Positions 25,395-36,379 of a stretch of DNA of 64,000 nt are shown one piece after another. The notes under the pieces were generated by a model. It was not told the DNA's origin. It saw nothing but the letters and a program-made list of their open reading frames with translations, and made no database searches. Each line of letters begins with the position of its first letter. The stretch's first letter is position 1. The translations under genes and the position numbers were made by a program. The stretch is taken from contig ML210173.1 in NCBI GenBank assembly GCA_004369085.1, positions 172,127-236,126 of the forward strand, read 5' to 3'. This DNA is from Coprinopsis marcescibilis (taxonomy: Eukaryota; Basidiomycota; Agaricomycetes; Agaricales; Psathyrellaceae).

Positions 25395-26632
25395 ATGATT
25401 ACTGTTACCTTCGTATGTTACGATTTCGATGTTTTCAGTTTCAAATTCTGACATTTATAGTAGATCCGACACGGCGAGAGTGAAGACAATCCCGTAAAGG
25501 ACTCTATCCGGTCGAAAAAGAAATATTTACTGAATGTCCAAATTTTAGCACAACATCTGGGCGGGTTGGAAAAATGCACCTCTATCAAGCTTAGGTATGT
25601 GATTGGATTTAGACATAACCTGCCATTCCATTCTGAACTCTTTTTGCCATTGTCAGGAAGACAGGCAAGTCTTTGATCCAGAAAGCTGTACTGCAGCGAC
25701 ATGAAAATTACTGTCCTGATCTTGTCCTGATCGTCGAAACTAGCAAGCGAGCGCACTCGCAGGATCCTTCGCTGGTATCCCTTTCACCCACATATACACA
25801 TCTGATCTTCTTCGCGCCCATGACACCGCGAAGGCAGTACATGACAGTCTCAGGGAGCCCAAGCCACCGTTCACGATCACCACCAGTGTCCGTGAACAGC
25901 ACTTCGGAGTTGCAGAAGGGGGGGTGTGGCAGCTAGACGTGCCTCAGGATACAACTAGAGAGGAACTCTACAAACGGGGAATTTACCCCATCCAGCGCGG
26001 TCGCGACGAACGATTCGAAGGCGGAGAAAGCCTGAACGATTTGGCTCGGCGCTCTGAAATGGCCCTAAGAGAGATCGTCCTTCCTCATCTCTCCAGCCTG
26101 GAACCGGATCAGGTGAAACATATCGCTATCGCAAGCCACGGATTGGCCATATCGGAACTGTTGGCCGCTATTCTGCGGCTAGATCCACATTCTGACAAGA
26201 CTAAATCCTACCAAGGGCTGCTCAACACTGCCTGGGCAAGAGTCCAAGTACGCATCCGGGTACGAAAAAGCTTTCAAAATTGTGCATTAGTAGTGCTAAC
26301 GATCGCCCCTCTGTTCCATGCTCTAGGACGGCATCGTGGGGATCGTTGACCGTGATAATGTTCCACCCTTAGAGGTCACAGTAACCCATTTCAATCAATC
26401 AAAGCACCTCGAGAATTTGGTCAGTTTAATTTCATTCTGATTACTGGAGTGGGCTGACGTGCAGCGGGTTTGATTCGCCATTCAGTCACCAGAAAAGATT
26501 GTCGAGGAAGACGTTTCAAACGAGGCACGCGCCTTCTTCGGTGGGGCACTCGGTGGGGAAAACATTGGCTCCGATCTTTCCGTGTCCACCACAAACGCTG
26601 ATGTGGAGGTTGGTATCCGAGGAAATCTGTAG
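25395..26632 (+). CDS. Histidine phosphatase (phosphoglycerate mutase family)
   Basis: Phosphoryl-transfer enzyme of the RHG superfamily; the substrate cannot be inferred. Proposed exons: 25395-25412, 25464-25493, 25549-25594, 25657-25664, 25744-26247, 26327-26419 and 26486-26632 (281 residues). The N-terminus MITVTF joins IRHGESEDNP, which carries the catalytic RHG motif. NIWAGWKNAPLSSLG, QASALAGSFAGIPFTHIYTS, REQHFGVAEGG and IAIASHGLAISELLAAI (second catalytic His) follow in family order. The 5' part is unusual. It has four small exons, one of only 8 bases, and an intron at 25665-25743 with a GCAAGT donor. These borders are the only ones I found that keep the conserved order and frame, so the 3' half is firmer than the 5' half. 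Confidence 0.8.
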
Positions 26633-26817
26633 AATTGTTAAAGGTTGCGTATGCATCCTCGGGCCCTCGGTCACTCGATCATACGCACCGCGCCTCGCCT
26701 TGGGATCAGTTTGATGAAAGTCAATTCGTTTCGTGCTATTAAATACACACAGTTATGCAAGTTTTACAGCCAGAGAAGAGATCGGAAGTAGGGATATGCA
26801 ACTCTACAAACGAAGTA

Positions 26818-28188
26818 TCAGAGTGCTTTGCCAATAGCGCCATTATAAGATCCGTCTGATTCATCACTAGAAGGCGGTTTTCTTGGGTACGCCCAACCGG
26901 AGGTCGACCTGCTACGCCTGTGCTTCAAGATTCTTTTGGCCACAGGATCTATGAAGTCGAGTCCACCGGTGAGAGCGGGGGTGTTTTGGAAAACAGGTGC
27001 ACTGTGATTCCGAAGATGATGTAGGTCTGGCCTTTGTGGGTCAGGAAGGCCACTTTCGCTGAGTAGCATGCGACTGGAAGAGGAAGGAGTCATAGTAAAG
27101 AAAAGACTTGGGGAGAGAAGAGGTGTTTGGGAGGCAATCGTCATGCTGCTGCAAGAGGGATTGCTGATGTCTCTCCCGAGAGTAGGACTGTCGAAAAAGG
27201 GAGATGTTCGCTTGAGGTATTCCGGGTTCTCCGGAGGCAGATAGTAGTCATCTGAAATAGTGGGAGAGTCCGCAGTTGGAGGACGAGGGGGACGTATTGG
27301 CGGCACGGATGTGTTCGCCCTGGTGTTTTTGGCAAGGATGGTGTCGGTGCTACTTGAAGAATCCCTCGATCTGTCGGAGTAATCTGAGGATGTAACGGAG
27401 AATTTAGATCGAGGGGATGCTAATGACGAATGGTGCTCCAGGTATTTATCTTCGTATCTGACAGGCTTACGGCTTCGAGTTCGGACGGGAGGGGCATGGA
27501 CTGGGGCGGGAAACGGGAACCAAGATGATATCGGACGCGACCCAATGTGCTTCCCTTTGACCCTTCCTCGATTGATAGCATTTGCGACGCGCGGATTGAC
27601 CGCGAAGAGAATGAGAAGGGTTACTCCCGCCAGAACGCCGATGACTATGCCAATGATTTTGAAGCTGGAAATACGGTGCGAATTCTCCAGTTCTTGCTTA
27701 TCCAAAAAGACTGCGTCATCCGTTGCCTTCGGGAACGAATCATGATCTGGAATGATGCTTGCGGGACTGGATTCTTTCGACATAGTCACCGGAGAAGGGC
27801 TAGGCGGCGTAGTTGCCGAGGCCGAAGGGCCAAGAGATGGTTGTTGTGCCGTAGCTCGATAATCCTGTAATTGTCCGACGGTACCGCGCTCCCCTGCAAC
27901 CGCAGGAGCAGTTAACGACGAGGTAGGCGCACCAGCCGCTTGAGTGGGCGCCAGAGATGAGGTTACAATGACGCGTTGAGCTGCAGTAAGATCGTGGAAA
28001 ACATCGGCAACTGGTCGCAAGGTAACAGAGGTCCGGAGATTCGCCGACGTTGGAAGGCTCGGTGGGAGGCCAGGTAAACCGGTATGCAACGGATTGAGAG
28101 ATAAGAAACCAAAGTCAGCAACTTGTGGAGTTGGAAAGGCTGTGACGATAAGTCCGACCAAGAAGACGGTCGAGATTTCGGTCCTCAT
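26818..28188 (-). CDS. Secreted-then-anchored single-pass membrane protein, function unknown
   Basis: One exon, 456 residues, ATG at 28188. A signal peptide is visible (MRTEISTVFLVGLIVTAFP). Residues about 20-175 form a Ser/Thr/Pro/Ala-rich ectodomain that would be heavily O-mannosylated. One transmembrane helix (IIGIVIGVLAGVTLLILFAV) lies near residues 175-195. The cytoplasmic part is Ser/Pro/Arg-rich and disordered, with repeated RPP and RSRS-type stretches. The plan recalls fungal cell-wall sensors of the WSC/mid2 type, but there is no Cys-rich WSC domain, so that role is only a guess. No homologous family is recognised. The 185 bases between this stop and the phosphatase stop separate convergent genes. 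Confidence 0.78.
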   Translation of the reverse strand: MRTEISTVFLVGLIVTAFPTPQVADFGFLSLNPLHTGLPGLPPSLPTSANLRTSVTLRPVADVFHDLTAAQRVIVTSSLAPTQAAGAPTSSLTAPAVAGERGTVGQLQDYRATAQQPSLGPSASATTPPSPSPVTMSKESSPASIIPDHDSFPKATDDAVFLDKQELENSHRISSFKIIGIVIGVLAGVTLLILFAVNPRVANAINRGRVKGKHIGSRPISSWFPFPAPVHAPPVRTRSRKPVRYEDKYLEHHSSLASPRSKFSVTSSDYSDRSRDSSSSTDTILAKNTRANTSVPPIRPPRPPTADSPTISDDYYLPPENPEYLKRTSPFFDSPTLGRDISNPSCSSMTIASQTPLLSPSLFFTMTPSSSSRMLLSESGLPDPQRPDLHHLRNHSAPVFQNTPALTGGLDFIDPVAKRILKHRRSRSTSGWAYPRKPPSSDESDGSYNGAIGKAL

Positions 28189-28807
28189 ATTGACGGATTG
28201 AATGAGCGTGGTGCCGTGCAGGCTCGGGCTCGATCAAGGGGAGTCTACACCAAGGGGCGAAACAGAAATGAAACGAGACGTTACTGAGGGTTGGACAATT
28301 AAATAACGCCAGCCTTGGCTGACTTGGGTCCCTGGTGGATGGCTGACAAGAAAAAGTTGTGGTTCATCGAGAAAGTTCAGTTGTTGAACTCCCTTGGCGA
28401 ATAGTTTCTTCACAGAGCAGATTTCTTTGAAAGAAGTAGTCCCCATCCTAGTGAGTGGTCGCGCAGGCGTTGTCCAAGCTAATCCTAGCCAGGTTTTGTT
28501 TGAAAACAGGAAACAGTCCCGAGAGGCATGCGGCGTATTGTGTGAATAGTAGTAGTCTCGAGCCGTAGGATAGGTTTGAGTCGAACCAGGAAAGACAAGG
28601 AACGACGAGACGAGGCGACAACCAGACATAAATAAACTATCATCAGAGTGGCTGTGTTATATTTCTCACGGTCCCACAAGTCCTCTGCGCGTCGCTGTTG
28701 CAATTTACGACCCTATTTCACCTCTACAGACGGATTTTGCCTTGTTACCAGCTTCTTGCTTCCGACTCAACAGAGAATAATACCCGTTTGACAGATACCC
28801 GCCCAAA
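28189..28807. other. Divergent promoter region
   Basis: It lies between the starts of the membrane-protein gene (minus) and the SNARE gene (plus) and should hold both promoters. Short minus-strand frames at 28234-28703 are unsupported. Confidence 0.5.
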
Positions 28808-29859
28808 ATGTCACCGCAAGACCCATATCATGAAGTACAACATGAGATACAAAACTCGCTTGCGACAGCGGCCCAGCTGCGGTCGTCGTATCAACGAATA
28901 AGGAATATGGCGAGAGAGGAGAGCGAGGAGCTTACATGGGCAAGGAATGAGGTATGCTGCTGTTTTACAAGCGTCTTTATCATGACTCTGATGCAACACA
29001 CCTAATTCTCAGTTGAAAGCAACGTTGGCTGCGCTGGAGGCTGATTTGGAGGACCTGGAAGAGAGCGTAAAGTAGGTCACGTCTCAGCATCTGCTCTCCA
29101 GTATTCTGAATTCAGCCGTGACCAATTAGAATTGTAGAGTCTACAGACGCTCGCATGTTTGGTCTGTCCGACACTGAAGTCCAGAGTCGACGGAGGTATG
29201 TCACTCATGTGCGGACAGAGATCAAGGTGCGTTCTTGCAGACCCCGTTTACTCGAGAGTGGACCGATGACGACTCCATTATCTGTAAGTCCAGAATATGA
29301 GAGACGAAGTATCGTCGAACGCAACAATACCTGTACAACGTCACCCTCTCGCGTCCGGTACCTCAACGCCGACGCTCGCGTCACACGGACGCGGTGGAAT
29401 GGCCTCTCCATATCAGGATAGATATCCGGAAGACAACCAGTCCGAATGGGCGAGAGAAGAGCAACAGGTAAGCTCACTTCTCCCCGTAAAAGCTCTGTGA
29501 GGACTAATGCCAGGACAGATGATGATGCGAGAGCAGGACCAAACCATTGATACCATTGCGGGCACACTGAATACATTGAGCCAACAAGCAGCTTTGATGG
29601 GACAGGAGATCAACGAACACAACGAGTATGTTTTGGCCTTGTTCTTGCCAATCGTTTGAAATGAACTGACCCCGTTCTGTCTGTAAGGATGCTGGACGAC
29701 CTAGAACAGAATGTCGATAGGACAGGAGACAAAGTCAATGACGGGATGAGGAGGCTGCGGAAGTTCCTACGCGATTCGGAGGAAAAAGGTAGCGGTTGGT
29801 GCATCATAATCCTCATCATCGTCCTCGCCGCGCTACTTCTAGCAGTGATTCTTTTATAA
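28808..29859 (+). CDS. TLG1: Tlg1/syntaxin-6-type Qc-SNARE
   Basis: Membrane-fusion SNARE expected at the trans-Golgi network and endosomes. Six exons (28808-28951, 29013-29071, 29130-29226, 29294-29467, 29519-29625, 29688-29859) sum to 753 bases (250 residues), phases all matching. The N-terminal helical domain (DPYHEVQHEIQNSLATAA) matches the syntaxin-6 N domain. A Ser/Pro/Gly-rich linker follows. The SNARE helix starts at REQDQTIDTIAGTLNTLS and continues through GQEINEHNEMLDDLEQNV. The Q-layer Gln fits GQEI. The C-terminal tail anchor is WCIIILIIVLAALLLAVILL, with almost nothing beyond it, as usual for tail-anchored SNAREs. The acceptor of exon 3 was chosen over a nearby one (TAG two codons later) because only it keeps the frame. 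Confidence 0.9.
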
Positions 29860-30393
29860 CCATTCAGCTTCAGTGTCAAGTACGTATACCATAGACACCC
29901 CACTCGCGATACGATTAATATACATTTATTCTCAACCACGGAGGGCGCTAGCCTCGTAAGTAGGAAGGATTCGTTATGGACAATTGTGGAATGATAATAA
30001 TGTATGTCCAATCAATAAAGAAATACGAAGACATTTGGTATGGGATGGGAGGTATGGAAGTAAGTGGGATATTGGTGCAATGAGAGTCCGCGTGAAGCAT
30101 GATGATGCCGTGACACCGACGAAAGCAAGATAGCAGTAGTAAAAAAGTGAGTGCCCTAAGGTTATATGTGCAACGACAACGAATTAGTTATGACAGGGAT
30201 CCAAGATGCATACATCAGAAATAAAGTGCAAGAAAATGTGGTAGAGGGTGTTGTGGATGGAAGATGGATGTCAGTAAGTGTGGCGGCGGGTATAGCGATG
30301 GTTCAATGTTCAACGAGGTACGAGGCCCCCGTTGATGGGATATGGTAGATCAGTCAAGGATGTCGGGTATAGTGATGGTTCAACGTTCAACGT
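29860..30393. other. Convergent intergenic region with a short direct repeat
   Basis: Both flanking genes end here. An imperfect direct repeat of about 30 bases (TATAG-GATGGTTCAA-GTTCAACG pattern) occurs near 30288-30316 and again near 30364-30393, about 75 bases apart. The second copy touches the stop codon of the chromodomain gene. No gene is seen. Confidence 0.45.
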
Positions 30394-33300
30394 TCATCGA
30401 TGCGCAACCTTTGGCAGCCAATACGGCTTTGCCTCGTCGAGTAAGACAGTACCTGTCAAATCGTCCAGGTCAAGAGCCTGCTCCAGCGCAGAAATGTTGA
30501 ACTCTTCAATCAACTTCATCGGTTCCTGCATATCTTCCTCAATCTGCCAAGTCGCTTTCTCAACAGGGTAGCTGCAAAGGCAACTTCTTAATCAGAAGCT
30601 TATCCAGAACAGGGGAGAGGGAAGACGCACCCATCCCACTTCAACAACCACTCAAACCCGCCGCCTGGAGTATTTTTCGTGCGCGGTTTGCGTCCAATCA
30701 CACCCGAAACAAAGTATTCGTCCGGTCTCCGCTTGTTATTGGAGCAGCTCTGTCGACCACATGCCCCGCTGGTCTTTTCGCTTGGCGTGAGGTGAGCTAA
30801 AACTCAAATCAGATATCGTGGCCATCATCAGATGGGAGAACCTCGAATGAATACTCACTTATACTGCAAAAATCACAGCGTCAGTAACCCACTTACTGAG
30901 GAGTGGATCAGCGGGGAAGGACTTACGGTACATTAGCCTGACAAGGCGGACAAGTAAACACTTGATCTTCCTGTACCCGGATGTCGTCGACTCTAATACC
31001 CACACAACCGTAGTGGAACCAGAAATTGCAGCTGGGCGAGACAGGATTCGTTATTTAATTAATAAAGCTACTAGCTTAAAATTATCAATGGGATAATTAC
31101 TTGTCGCATTTCACCAACTGGACAGGATAACATCAACATCATAATCTAGAAGAGGCCCAGAGCCACGAAAAAACAACTCACCTCCTTCTGAAACTTTGCA
31201 CTACCATGCTGATTAGGTAACGGCCATTTCACTGATTCTTTGCGTAGTTTTCTTGGAGGGGATATTCGTTGGCTCGCAGACTGCGATTTGGAGCTAGAGG
31301 CAATGGGTTGAGACTGGGACATCGCACCCTTGACTTTTTCCCGCTTCACAGTAATAGAACCGCCTGGTTCAGACCTTTTCGAGGACGGAGCAGACCGTAC
31401 CCTATCCCTATCTTTCTCTTTCTCCTGTCCTTTCTCCTTCTCTTTATTCTTCAGACTCATTGCCCGTGCCTTCTTCAATGGGCGATCATCAACATCACCC
31501 TTCGATTTGCGCTTGATACGAGTCGCAGCCTCGATCTCCGCGATCTTCCTGTACTCTTTGAAATTCATTTTCGAGGGAACAGGCTGGGTGGACGAGGGAG
31601 CACCCGAGGACCGCTTCTTCGGCATATATCTGATGCCCACATCCACGCTCGAGTCGCTGTCCGAGTCTGAATCACCCCCAGGCTCTTCTTCTCCTTCGAC
31701 TGTGTCAACCTTGCCCTTGCCCTTGGCCTGAACCTTGTTCTCAGTCTTGACCGACGTAGCCTTTGTAGTGTTCGTAGACTTGGACGCAGTGTCGGATTCA
31801 GCCGATGAATCAAGGGTAAGGTCAATAACATCTCCAGTCGCCACGGACAAAGTAGCGGTAGACCCCCTCTCCGTACCCTTCCTCGCCTTCATTTTCTTCA
31901 CCTTCCTTTCCAAAGTCTTCTGCAGTGTAAGCCTAGGCGACTCCTGCTCCTTCTTCTCCGGAGACGACCGAATCTCGATTACCTCTACCGGCTGCGACTT
32001 TCTCGGCGTCTTAGACTGTTGTTTCTCGGTCTTCTTCTGAGGTAACACAGGTGCTATGCGTTTGTACGGGCCTGCAATGCTTCGATTGGCGATAGTGGAA
32101 GGCCGAGGTGGAGGGCTATCTTCGCTGCCATCGTCCTCCGAGTCTGGGACATCCGAAACTACGCTGCGCTTGTTATCTTTCTTCCTCCGGACTGGAGAAG
32201 GAGATTCGAAAATATCATCCGCTTCAGACATGTTCAGGTCGCCATTTCCAGCTTCCACTTCGTCGCCGAAAGGTTCCTGGTGGACATCCATCGGAACATG
32301 ATCCTCCTCCATAAAGACATCTTCCGGCTCCCCCTGCTCAACGACAACGGTAGCGTCCCTATCCACACGGGCAGGAGACGACATCGAGAGCGACCGAGTT
32401 GAACTGGGGCGCTTGGACCGTTCGGCCTGTTCCTCTGGATGCGCAGGGGTCGCCGATCTCGACAACTCGCTCAACTCAGACATGGCCCTGCTCACACTCC
32501 GTTCACGTTCCACATTGTCCCTAGGCTCCCTCGACACCGACTTTTTCAGCGGGCTTGGCGTCGAAACCGACCTCATCTGTCCAACCGGGCCACCTGGAGT
32601 TTTCGACGGCGTCCTAGCGAGCCCAACAGACGACTTGCGTAATCTCGCCTGCGTCCGCGGCGTAACAGACGCAAAGATGGACGGTACTGAACGTGCAGGG
32701 GTTCGAGGAGGAGTACGAGGTACAGCAGCTACAGTCGCCAAGTTCTTGTGCGCGAGGATGGTTTGGGGCGTTCGTGGAGGTTCGGTAGTATCCTGCGGCG
32801 TACTAGTGGCATTTGGGGTCTTGGTGAGAAGTGCGGGGTTGATGCTCGGTGATTTCGTTTCTCTTGCAGTGGTGGACTTTGGAGTGGTCTGCTGAGGCAT
32901 CGGGTTCTTCTTGGTGAGCAGAGCCGGGTTGACACTATCCGGTTCTGGATCCTTCAATGTCGAATGCTTGAAAGGAGATGGAGTGCCACGCTGCGACCGA
33001 CGATTCGGCGAGCTGAATGATAAGTTGAAATTGGGTGGAAGCGGGATTTCAGGAGAGCCTGGCGACCTTGACCGATCTTCCTCATTCTGCTGAGCAACCG
33101 GTGTAACATCTCTCAACCCTTCTTGACCTTCCTGTTCCATGTCTTCAGCATCAGGGAGGAATAGCCCAGCAGATCCAGAAGGGGATGGTGAGCCACTGTC
33201 TTGATCTTGCATTCCGTTGTCGAGGTCCACACTCTTCCGCGTTTGAGACGGACCGACGGGTGTTCGCTGGGAATGGGAAGGCGAGGAGTTGAGCAGGAAA

Positions 33301-36096
33301 CTGCTAACGTCATTCGCGTCCAAAGCCGATGAACCGGTTACCTGGCGCAAACGACTGGGTGTACCGACATGTGGACCTCGAGAAGCCTTGGCAGGCGAAG
33401 CAGACGGCTGTCGTAGAGGAGAAGACGAGGGCATTCGCATCGAGAGCCAAACCGCCTCCGCATATTCATCTTCGTCAACGTCGCTTGGAATCTCGATATC
33501 GTTCGTTGGAATCATCTGCGGTGCTTCCGACGCCTCTTCATCGTCCGAGTTGACGTTTGGTTCTGCAGGGAAAAGTGGTTCCTCTGGGGCAGGTGGCCCT
33601 TCGGCGTTGTGTCGGGGGCTCGACCCAGGTGCTAGCATCTTCTCCAGCTCTTGGATCTCCTGAGTGAGTGGTTGCTCCATGTCGACAGAATCCAAAGTTG
33701 CGAGACCGTTATCGTGACTGTCCTCTTGCTCGTCCCCATCTCCGTCGTCTGATTGTTTATCCAGGGTTTCAATCATTGGTTCATCCAGCACCATTTCCTG
33801 GTCCTCGTCACGTTCCATAGAATCCTCAACGAGTTGGTCAACCTCTTCTTCTTGGCCCTCCTCAGCACCTGGAGTTTCAAACTCGCCGGTTTCTGGCACA
33901 TTGACATCCGCTTGGATCGAGACAGAGAGTTCTGCTTGTTCAAACGACTCGGTCGGGTCGGCCTCTTCAACCTCGTCTTCTGTGATCGAGAGTTGCTCAA
34001 CAACAGCGTCAGCGGAAGTGTGTTCGACAACTTGAGCGTTCGCTTCTTCGTCATCTCCAACGGTGGATTCGTCGAATTCGTGGTCGCTTTCTCCTGCAGC
34101 AACACTCTCCGTGGCCGCAGGCAACGATTCCTTCGAGAGCCCTTCCTCCATTTGGACATCATCTTCGTGTTCGGATGGCTCTGGTGTACGTAGAGGGGTA
34201 TGGCTTTCAGTTTCGACGGGCTTGGCAGCAGGGTTGGCCTGTTGAGGAGATACCGAGCGTGTACTGGGCGGCGTGGCTTGCGCAACCACCAACGCAGGCT
34301 GTTCCTTCGAAGCATCTATATCATCCATGTCCACATCATCTTCGTGTTCGGACATTTCTGCTGTATGGTCCTCCTCCTCATCCTTCGGTTCCGAACTGTG
34401 ATCGACGGTAATCTGGTTGGAAGACGAAGGCCGAGGAGATGCTGAGCGCGATGGTGAGGGCGAAGGAAGCGGCGAAAATTCTGGCCTGGCAGCCAGCAGG
34501 GCATTGGCTCGTGGAGTCGAAGTGACCAAAAGACTGTTGTCTCCAATGAAAGATGGGTCTCCGGACATCGGCATTCGCAGCTCGGAAACGCTACCCTCTG
34601 TAGGTGGGTTGGATCCGCCCCAATTTGCACTTCTGAGCGAAAAAGTTGGCATAGCTGGGCGGAAGGATCCCATAGATGTGGTTATTCCCGAGCCTAAAGC
34701 GCATATATGAGCGCATAGCCCAAGGAAAAGACATTCGGCTTACTTTCAGAACGTTCTTCGATGGGGTCTAAACTTTTTCTCCAGTCAACCTTTGTGGACA
34801 ACCCTGCTTTGAGTGGGGTCTCAACAGGTTCTGTTTGGATTTGCTGGCTAACAGTCGGGGGGTTGTCTTCGGAAAAATGTACGGCTTCTTCCTCTTCCTC
34901 TTCTTCTGGATACGACAACTCCATTTCTATATCCTCCTCACTCGAAGTGGCCTTTGCGGCCTGCAATAGCTATTTAGGACAGTTTTGACATAGAACAGAT
35001 CTGTCGTACCTGCTCTCCAGGTTGAATCTTCTCCCCCGTACCTTCTCCTTCTGCTGGAAGTAAAAGATTAGACAACCCAACGAATATACTAAGCAACCTT
35101 ACCGGTCAAAGCAGCCACGCTGCGTTCTTGAGTGTGATACGTGGCAAGAGGTTCTGCGGAAGGAGTGCCTACGACATAATAAGCATACACCCAAACGACT
35201 ACGAAATAAACCCACCTTCGACTTGAATAGGCGTCTTTTCCGGACCATTGACTGCCGAGCGCTTGAAAGGACTTAATGCAACGTTATTATACTCCTTACG
35301 AATGATCTGCGGTGCCTGTCCATCCTCTAAACCCGCGGGAAAAGTAAGAATGAGCCAACGGAATATCGTCAGACGTAGAGAAGAACTCACTGTTGGCGCC
35401 AGCATCCTTAGAGCGCTCCCAGATATCGCCCACTGTAAAACCAAGGGCATCCACGCGTGTCATCAGCGACCTTTCGTCGCCTTCCTCACCCTGCCCAATC
35501 CATTTTTTCAGGCTTTTAAACGAGGCACTCCATTCAGCATTAGACTTTGCCTGCAGATTGTAGAATCGACGCAGTTGTTCGTGAAGCTTCTTTGACTCCT
35601 CGGTTTCAGCGTGAACCTTGGTTTCAAGTGATTCGATACGCGCTGTCATAACCGTTCGAAACGCAGTGGACTCGGTGCGCATCTCGTCTGTGCGATCAAG
35701 CACCTTTTGTAAAAGGTGGAGCAGGTCCTGGGATACGGTTTCCTGGACAGGCGCGATTGAATTCAAGTTGACGTTTGGTTGTCGTGGGGGTTGTGCTTGG
35801 CGACTAGCTGGTCGCGTCGTCTGCGGTTTTTGAGACAAAGGAGGTTCACGAGGCGCAGATAAAGACGAGTGCGAATGAGGATCAGCTTGACGATGAGGAT
35901 CAGCCATAGTTCGTTGTTGAGGCAGAGCAGAACTCGAAGCTGCAGCAAGGGTGTGCTTTCGTCTGAGGTTCTGGAACTTTTGGCTGCCAAGTGCACCGCG
36001 ACTGGTGGGCCCGCTGGTCGCGGTACGCATACCAGTGTTGGAGCTCACAGTAGCCGGACGGTTGTCTCCGTCAGACGCCAGTCGGATGGACGACAT
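30394..36096 (-). CDS. Large chromatin protein with PHD-like finger and chromodomain
   Basis: Nuclear chromatin-binding protein by domain content. Eleven exons: 35391-36096, 35216-35326, 35103-35168, 35010-35053, 34744-34960, 31182-34693, 31101-31117, 30927-31031, 30859-30863, 30631-30796 and 30394-30571 (5127 bases, 1708 residues). ATG at 36096. Residues about 120-235 form a coiled coil (LLQKVLDRTDEMRTES, LEQLRR-like). A very long acidic, Ser/Pro-rich disordered part follows (exon 6), ending in basic KR stretches. Near the C-terminus is a PHD-like zinc finger half (VKCDNCNFWFHYGCVGI, CPPC), then GACGRQSCSNN. Last comes a chromodomain (EYFVSGVIGRK, FEWLLKWDGYPVEKATWQ, EEFN). The first Cys pair of a canonical PHD is not visible. 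Exon 9 is 5 bases long and was required by phase. The 5' exon has a degenerate copy at 40654-41070. Confidence 0.85.
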
Positions 36097-36379
36097 GGAG
36101 CAGAGCCAACGACGAGCAAGGCCTAAACAGACGGTCACACGCGAATCCAAAACCAATTAAAGCCTCCGAGCACATGCTCTTCATTGCAGACCATAACAAC
36201 GCGTACACAACTACAAGCATTGTATTACCTAAATCCGGCCTTCCCTACCGGATGCAAATTGTTCCTGGACCCCAACGACATGGACACCGTATTCTATCCA
36301 AGTAGATCCCTCTTTTCCTTCTACAGAATTTCCACACAAGTCTGAACAATGTGCAGACACAGATGATCAGAGGCAGAGC
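36097..36379. promoter_or_regulatory. Compact divergent promoter (chromatin gene / monooxygenase)
   Basis: The chromodomain gene starts leftward at 36096 and the monooxygenase reads rightward from here, so under 300 bases should serve both. Part of it may instead be a first monooxygenase exon: ATG at 36174 followed by a GTATTA donor at about 36222 would join in phase to TCTGAACAA at 36346. No specific element is identified. Confidence 0.4.

Noticed and set aside
31269..34445. Several plus-strand open frames opposite the long chromodomain-gene exon
   Set aside because: They are shadows: low-complexity, Ser/Arg-rich, overlapping a 3512-base exon that joins in phase to ten others.
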